Shown here: positions 59,066 through 64,000 of the stretch, one piece after another
Numbering within the stretch: position 1 is the first letter of the stretch
Layout: each line of letters opens with the position of its first letter
Assembly: GCA_914767885.1 (NCBI GenBank)
Contig: CAJZBQ010000035.1
Span: forward strand, 62,001 to 126,000
Direction: 5' to 3'
Source: Blepharisma stoltei
Lineage: Eukaryota > Ciliophora > Heterotrichea > Heterotrichida > Blepharismidae
DNA length: 64,000 nt
Translations under genes and position numbers: made by a program
The notes under the pieces: model-generated
The model's database searches: none
What the model was told of the DNA's origin: nothing
The model's input: the letters and a program-made list of their open reading frames with translations, nothing else

Positions 59066-62000
59066 TTATGGGAAAATTTGATGTTGTCGTCAAAGTGTTA
59101 AATTATTTCTCCAAGCCTGAATTAGTATATAGGAATTGCCCGAGGATGGCGCTATCTTGCGCCATCCTCGGGCAATTGCTATACATTAAAAGGACAGCTT
59201 TACACCAATGGTAAGTTTTTTCCTCAGAGGGGAATGGAGCTGAGAGCTGGAAATGGATCTCTCAGCAGACCAGTGGGTTGTTTCCTGGCCAATCAGGACT
59301 GTTTTCTAGAGTAAAACCAGGAGTTACCCATCGGGCTTCGGATTTCGATTTTCGCCGAGATTTGACCATAAAATTCGACATTTTTAATTCTGTATTGCCA
59401 GCAACCTTTGTAAAGTTGTTTATGAAATGGCGAGCAGGCGAAGGGGCGTTATTTTTGTATACAATCCTTCAGGAATTGCATGGTTTTCGAAATCTAATCA
59501 ACTTAACCCATTAAAAACCCCAACCCAGTACTAAAAACTATCCAAACTGCGCTATCTCCCACTATAAAAACATCGCAGTCTTTGCAGGTATCCCCTACTG
59601 CAGTCCTAACCCCAATATACTCAGCTGCATTATACACCACCTGGTCAAGCATAGGTCGCAGCCCTACACCCCCACCCCCAAACCCCCTAAAAGTGGTACC
59701 CCCCCCACCCCCCCCACCACCCTAAAATGGTACCCCCACCCCCCCTAAAAAATTGCACCCCCACCCCCCTTTCACAGATGGCGCCCCCCCCTAAATATAG
59801 CATAAATATATGACAAATGACAATTTAGAGCAGACGTTATAAATAAATTATTATTTTAAATATTCAAAATTACTGATTTATACAATATCCACATAGCGTA
59901 GGTGGAATGGGGTGAGAATTTCCTATAACTACTAAGCACACTACATATGAAAAAATTTAACAAGCATAATAATGATCTTTGGTATTAATTAGCAATATAT
60001 CCTGCATATATTTATGAACTTTGTGGAACAAAGGCTAAAAGTCGAATTAGAGATCCAAAAGTAAAACTGACAATAGCAAATACTATTTTTATTATTGAAT
60101 CCTGTTACCAATTCAGTCCTGCAATCCTTGTACAATGGTCATCAGATTAGCTTTAATTTATGAATCAATAAATTTAATGCAAGTTATTTTATTGTGCTTG
60201 GCTAATTTAATAATTAATGCCATTATCTATATATATTTGGCATTATATTTATAAATATAAATTTAATATATTTTCTAATTAATTGCTAATAAATTTAAAT
60301 TTATTAATTAATTATAAATATAAAGTAATTTGTGGACTTAATTTAACAATATAGTGTTTTAATTGGGTTATATTTAATTTATTCTGCTTATTTCCTATCA
60401 ATTACTTCTATAGGATAAACCCGAGAGGGGTGCCATCTGTGAAAGGGGGGTGGGGGTGTCTGGTTGCTACCTATGCTTGACCAACCACCGCTTTATTATT
60501 CCCTGGATTATCATTTGACGCTGAAATATATACATCATACCTCTTATCATTATCAAGCCCTTCATAAGTAACAAACACCCTGCTGCCTCCTTCTGTATAC
60601 ACATAAGCGTGCATTGCCTCATTATTTTCTCCATCAACCCCCCATACAATTTGTTGAGGACTTGGAGATTTTGCCTCAGTCTCCAATATGACCATATGTA
60701 TATACCCAGGACTTCTCAGGGCTCCTGCACAAGTTATAGAGGAATTTGTAACAGACCACACAGACCCCATTTCTAGCCAATCAGGCCGGGAATTTCCAAT
60801 AGTAATTAAATTAGAAATACTATAAGCAGTGATCCCGATTTTAGAAATATAAGAATTTAAGGTAGGTAAAGGTAAATTTCCTATTAGAGAAGCTGGGCTT
60901 GGCAAGTCTGCATATTTATCATTTGCGATATAGCAGGCGACTTCATTGGAATTGTGGCTTTGTAGCTGTCTAGAAGTGGCTGCTGATTTTAAAGAAACTC
61001 TGGAAGGGTGGATTGCCATAGCTTTGGCGAGGGTTGGGATTAAAGAATTATTAAGAAAATCTGAGGAGCCTTGGGTGACTGGGTTGTATTCATTAAAAGC
61101 GATATAAGTTAGGATACTTTGGTAGTCTTCTAATGTGATGAATTCGTAGGAATAGATTAGGGACATGTTATCGCTTGTATCTACAAGGGTAAAATAGGTA
61201 ATGTATTCAGTTTCTGCAGCGAGGTTGGTAATGGTGATTGTGTTTATATTGGTAGAGCTTAATAGGTTTATTCTGGATGCGTAGCCTTCATCATAGCTTG
61301 CTACTAGTGCGACTGGATTTGGTGATCTTGTATATCTTAGCTCTAGCTGGTAATATAAAGTTCCTTTCACTGAAGTATTGATCTGAAAAGTCACATAGTG
61401 TTGGCCTATATCAATGGTTTTCACGTTTGCGATAATTGGTGTTGCATCCCTTCTCCCAGTTGCCTGGATTTCTGAGTTTGATGGTTTTTTATATGCTTTG
61501 GCTTCATTTCCTGACAATTTTCATTCAATTTCAAATTTTACCTTACTTCGCGCTTTTGGAGAATTTAACTTGCTTGATAACGAGTAGAAAGTAATATTTT
61601 TTTGAAAGGAGAGCCTATTTAATTTTAAAAAATTTAGATTTTGGACTGCCAAAAATTTAGTATAATTCATTATTATAATCTTTAATTATATATTAATATA
61701 ATGCACACCTAAAAAAAAATATATTAAAACATCTTGCTTACTCTTAAATGTGTGATTTTCCCAAAAATAAGTTTTTTTTTTTCTAATAAAAAGGGGAGTT
61801 AGAAATTCCTCCTCCATAAATAATCAGCTCTTTTTCTGTTTCCCCTCCAGAAAACACCAACAAAATAGGTTTAAACGACACTTCTAATTCCCCTGACGTC
61901 TCAGCAGGCGTTATAATTAGCTCTGAATGTGGAGCATTACTCAAAGTCACAATAATCGGCAAAGAATGCCCATTTTCAGGAATTGGCGTTATCTCAGATA

Positions 62001-64000
62001 TAGAAATCGTGGCAAGCCCTTCAATTACATTGATAATTGTTCTTCCTAAATCTGCATAAATCGTATCCTGAGGATTATTAAGGTCATAGCTATCCCCAGA
62101 TTTTATCCATTCTAAATTATAAATCCCTGGGGTTGTAGAATAAGGAACTGATAAGGTAAATTCTACCTGAGGCTGAGATATTGGCCAAGTCAAGACTTCA
62201 GAAGGATGCAGCCTTGCACCTGAAATTTTGGGCATATTCATGGTCAGCTGAAGATTTACCCTCATAGGCGACAAGCTTGTTTTTGCAGTTATGGTAGATG
62301 AAGATGTGCCTTTAATTATGGTAATTGAGTTTCCTATATTGATAAGGATTTCTTCACCAGAAAGAGATAAACTGAAAGAAAACGGGTAGTTTAGCAGGGG
62401 GTAGGTGGTGTCAAGGAGGATTTTATTGTAATCGTCATAAGTTTTAATCAGAAAAGGGAGGCTAGAAGTGCTGGCTTGAGGCCCAGGGACGTCAAAAATT
62501 TTAATTTGTAATTTTTTATCTGAGCTAGGGATATATACCAAAATTATATAAAAATAAAAAAATTTTTAAAGTAAATTATTTTGCTAAAATAAGGGTTTTA
62601 GCATAATAATCCCCACCACTTATTTCGATTCTATTAGAATCTTTATTTATACACTTAACACTACCCCAGGGTGTAATTGTATCATAACCCTTTATCATTT
62701 TTGCTGAACAAGAATAAGTCCAAGCTGTCCCTAAATTTTTTAAAACATAATCTGATGGAAAATCGACCCAAATTCTACCTTTATTAAGGTCGCTTGGGAT
62801 AAATGAGACTGGCTCAAATTCAAAGGTAAAATTATTGAGAATTCTTGCATAAGGACTGTCAATCGTAATATCAGAAATTTTTAAAGGCTGGGGTATTGAG
62901 GAAGATGACAAATTGCCTGCATTTGAGGTATATAGAATAAGCTTACCGTTGCTGTCTTGCAAAGCAAAGCGAAATTTGCCGATTTTGCCTTTAGGGTTTA
63001 TGATGTTTCCTATATAAATAGAGATTGATAAATCTGCTGCAATTTCGTTGAAGCCACTTATAATGAGTTTTCTATTGCTTAATAGCTGACAGCTTATTTG
63101 GTACCCAACAAGCTGAATTGGATCTCCCCAGCATGAAATACTTTGAGAGCCTGTCAAAGCCTCATCGAATTCATTAGGAAACCAAACTACTACTTTTACA
63201 GTCTCATCAATTTTTACTGGCAAATTAATAATAAATTTATATGTAGCAGAAACTCCTTGATTTTTTGGGTAAAATTCAATACTTTCTATAGGAAAAGTGC
63301 CGATTTTAGGCAATGGGCTAAATGTATACAAAGCAGTAGCTTTAGTTTTATCAATAAGTGTATTTTTATTCGTAATTGTGATGGTAAATGAGCTTGTAGT
63401 TTCTACATTAGGGATATTAAAAACTTGGTAAAGTGTTAATAAAATTATTCTGAATTTAATAGATTTTTTAATTTTATGGTAATTGTACTATAAAGGGATT
63501 ATATATAATCTCATAGAGAATATTTCTTCAGCTTCAACTGCTTCAGACAAAACAGCTGTTATTAGGTGCTCTGAAGCTGTGCAGAGACTTATTGCGTAGT
63601 TTAAGGTGCAAGAGCTTGAAGCTAAAGCATCAAATTCTCATGGAATATTTATTTGTATAGTACTTGATGGTGCAAGTCTGTGTGATGATGAAAATGAAAT
63701 TGAAAAATCAGCGTTTTGGATATACAAGTTTGGAGGCTCAAAAGATATGCTTAAAATTTTTATTTCCCCGTATGCAAATTGGGAAGTAAGCTGACCATTT
63801 AAAGTAACTGAATCTATATTTCGACCAGAGCTATCTGTGGTTAATAATCTGCTTTAAAATAACCTCTCTCGACCAAAATTCTCATAAAAATTAAAAAATT
63901 AATGGGATTATTTAATTTACCAAGAAATATCATAAAATTCGTCAAAGAAGCCGTCCCAGGATTCTGCACATTATCAACATAAATGTCAATCTCAGTCTTC
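59066..64000 (-). CDS. Large extracellular/surface protein with C-terminal membrane segment (5' end outside window)
   Basis: More than 1,100 residues after removing five IESs, a SINE-like element and a DNA-transposon-like element. Long beta-rich tracts with hydrophobic/polar alternation (ISEITPIPENGHSLPIIVTLSNAPHSELIITPAETSGELEVSFKP, TIDIGQHYVTFQINTSVKGTLYYQLELRY, TNLAAETEYITYFTLVDTSDN) look like tandem Ig/fibronectin-like domains. Cys are sparse. A late TCKDCDVFIVGDSAVWIVFSTGLGFLMYILIQAW gives one membrane helix, then a short cytoplasmic tail RNNLTLWRQHQIFP. Proteins of this layout are common on ciliate surfaces. Adhesion, mating or cortex roles are all possible. The start lies beyond the right edge. 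Confidence 0.72.
59132..59183. mobile_element. IES, 52-bp palindrome, in surface-protein gene
   Basis: TA at 59130-59131 and 59182-59183. Arms aattgcccgaggatggcgc and gcgccatcctcgggcaatt are perfect. Excision joins GLGFLM to YILIQAW within the predicted membrane helix. Confidence 0.88.
59192..59508 (+). mobile_element. SINE-like element family G, copy 4
   Basis: 317 bp, shortest G copy (probably 5'-truncated), with repeats cattaaaa at 59184-59191 and 59509-59516. Shares the actcctgg...cctgattgg block on the minus strand. Tail atctaatcaacttaacc at right. It lies within the last codons of the surface-protein gene. Confidence 0.75.
59642..60483. mobile_element. TIR element of 842 bp with 6-bp target duplication
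   Basis: Terminal inverted repeats start tggtcaagcataggt and extend about 40 bp into a C-rich block (acacccccacccccc). Inside each end are repeats of taaaatggtacccccac type and cacagatgg. Flanking 6-bp repeats are accacc (59636-59641, 60484-60489). The interior is AT-rich with no ORF, so it is non-autonomous. Removal joins NNKAVV to YNAAEYIGV in frame. Confidence 0.88.
61663..61801. other. IES, 139 bp, in surface-protein gene
   Basis: TA at 61661-61662 and 61800-61801. Excision joins LIIYGGGIS to TKFLAVQNL. The right end on the plus strand is aaaaggggag. Confidence 0.78.
62536..62578. other. IES, 43 bp, in surface-protein gene
   Basis: TA at 62534-62535 and 62577-62578. Excision joins KTLILAK to YIPSSDKKL. 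Shortest IES assigned. Confidence 0.78.
63406..63492. other. IES, 87 bp, in surface-protein gene
   Basis: TA at 63404-63405 and 63491-63492. Excision joins MRLYIIPL to ETTSSFTI. Confidence 0.75.
63844..63914. other. IES, 71 bp, in surface-protein gene
   Basis: TA at 63842-63843 and 63913-63914 with inverted ends taataatc and, reversed, taaataatc. Excision joins FMIFLGKL to TTDSSGRN. Confidence 0.72.

Noticed and set aside
59278..59514. 78-codon plus-strand frame
   Set aside because: Within SINE-like family G copy 4.
1..64000. Assembly errors or a pseudogene-rich contig as explanation for broken genes
   Set aside because: Insert ends follow consistent rules (TA or direct repeats), and removal restores conserved residues in many unrelated housekeeping genes.

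Overview
The window reads as germline (micronuclear) DNA of a heterotrich ciliate, most likely Blepharisma. In-frame TGA sits where conserved proteins have Trp (for example the Myb core NKWSE, FAM91 HWW, PP2C SDGIWD), while TAA and TAG terminate. At least seven spliceosomal introns are exactly 15 nt (GTAA...TAG). Most genes are broken by DNA that must be removed before they can be read. That combination is established for Blepharisma; the species is an inference. No tRNA, rRNA or CRISPR was seen.

About 40 protein genes are packed on both strands with intergenic gaps as small as 7 nt. From left to right: Myb, paraoxonase-like, ethanolamine/cholinephosphotransferase, epsilon-tubulin, Y-type cyclin, SAM protein, ankyrin, V-ATPase F, ORC2, OST3/OST6, CSN5, PEX11, coiled-coil proteins, U-box E3, RBR E3, PPC decarboxylase, FAM91, p24, J-protein, ankyrin-TPR, a tandem B-box-like family, PP2C, GPN2, membrane proteins, FBXO11-like beta-helix, AT-hook, TMEM43, dual-specificity phosphatase, and a large surface protein that runs off the right edge. 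They are ordinary housekeeping and ciliate genes, not one operon-like system.

Three kinds of insertion interrupt them. (1) About 40 TA-bounded internal eliminated sequences (IESs), 43-779 bp, some of them MITE families with C-rich ends or near-perfect palindromes. (2) About 13 SINE-like elements (280-625 bp) with short TTAAG-type 3' tails, mostly flanked by 8-15 bp direct repeats; 11 of them sit inside exons. (3) One 842-bp terminal-inverted-repeat element with a 6-bp duplication. Removing each insert plus one copy of its repeat restores the frame, and the reconstructed coding lengths that can be tested are multiples of three. I propose that this germline uses precise excision to carry retroelements as well as classical IESs within exons. 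Exact IES ends are inferred from frame and homology, not from a macronuclear sequence.
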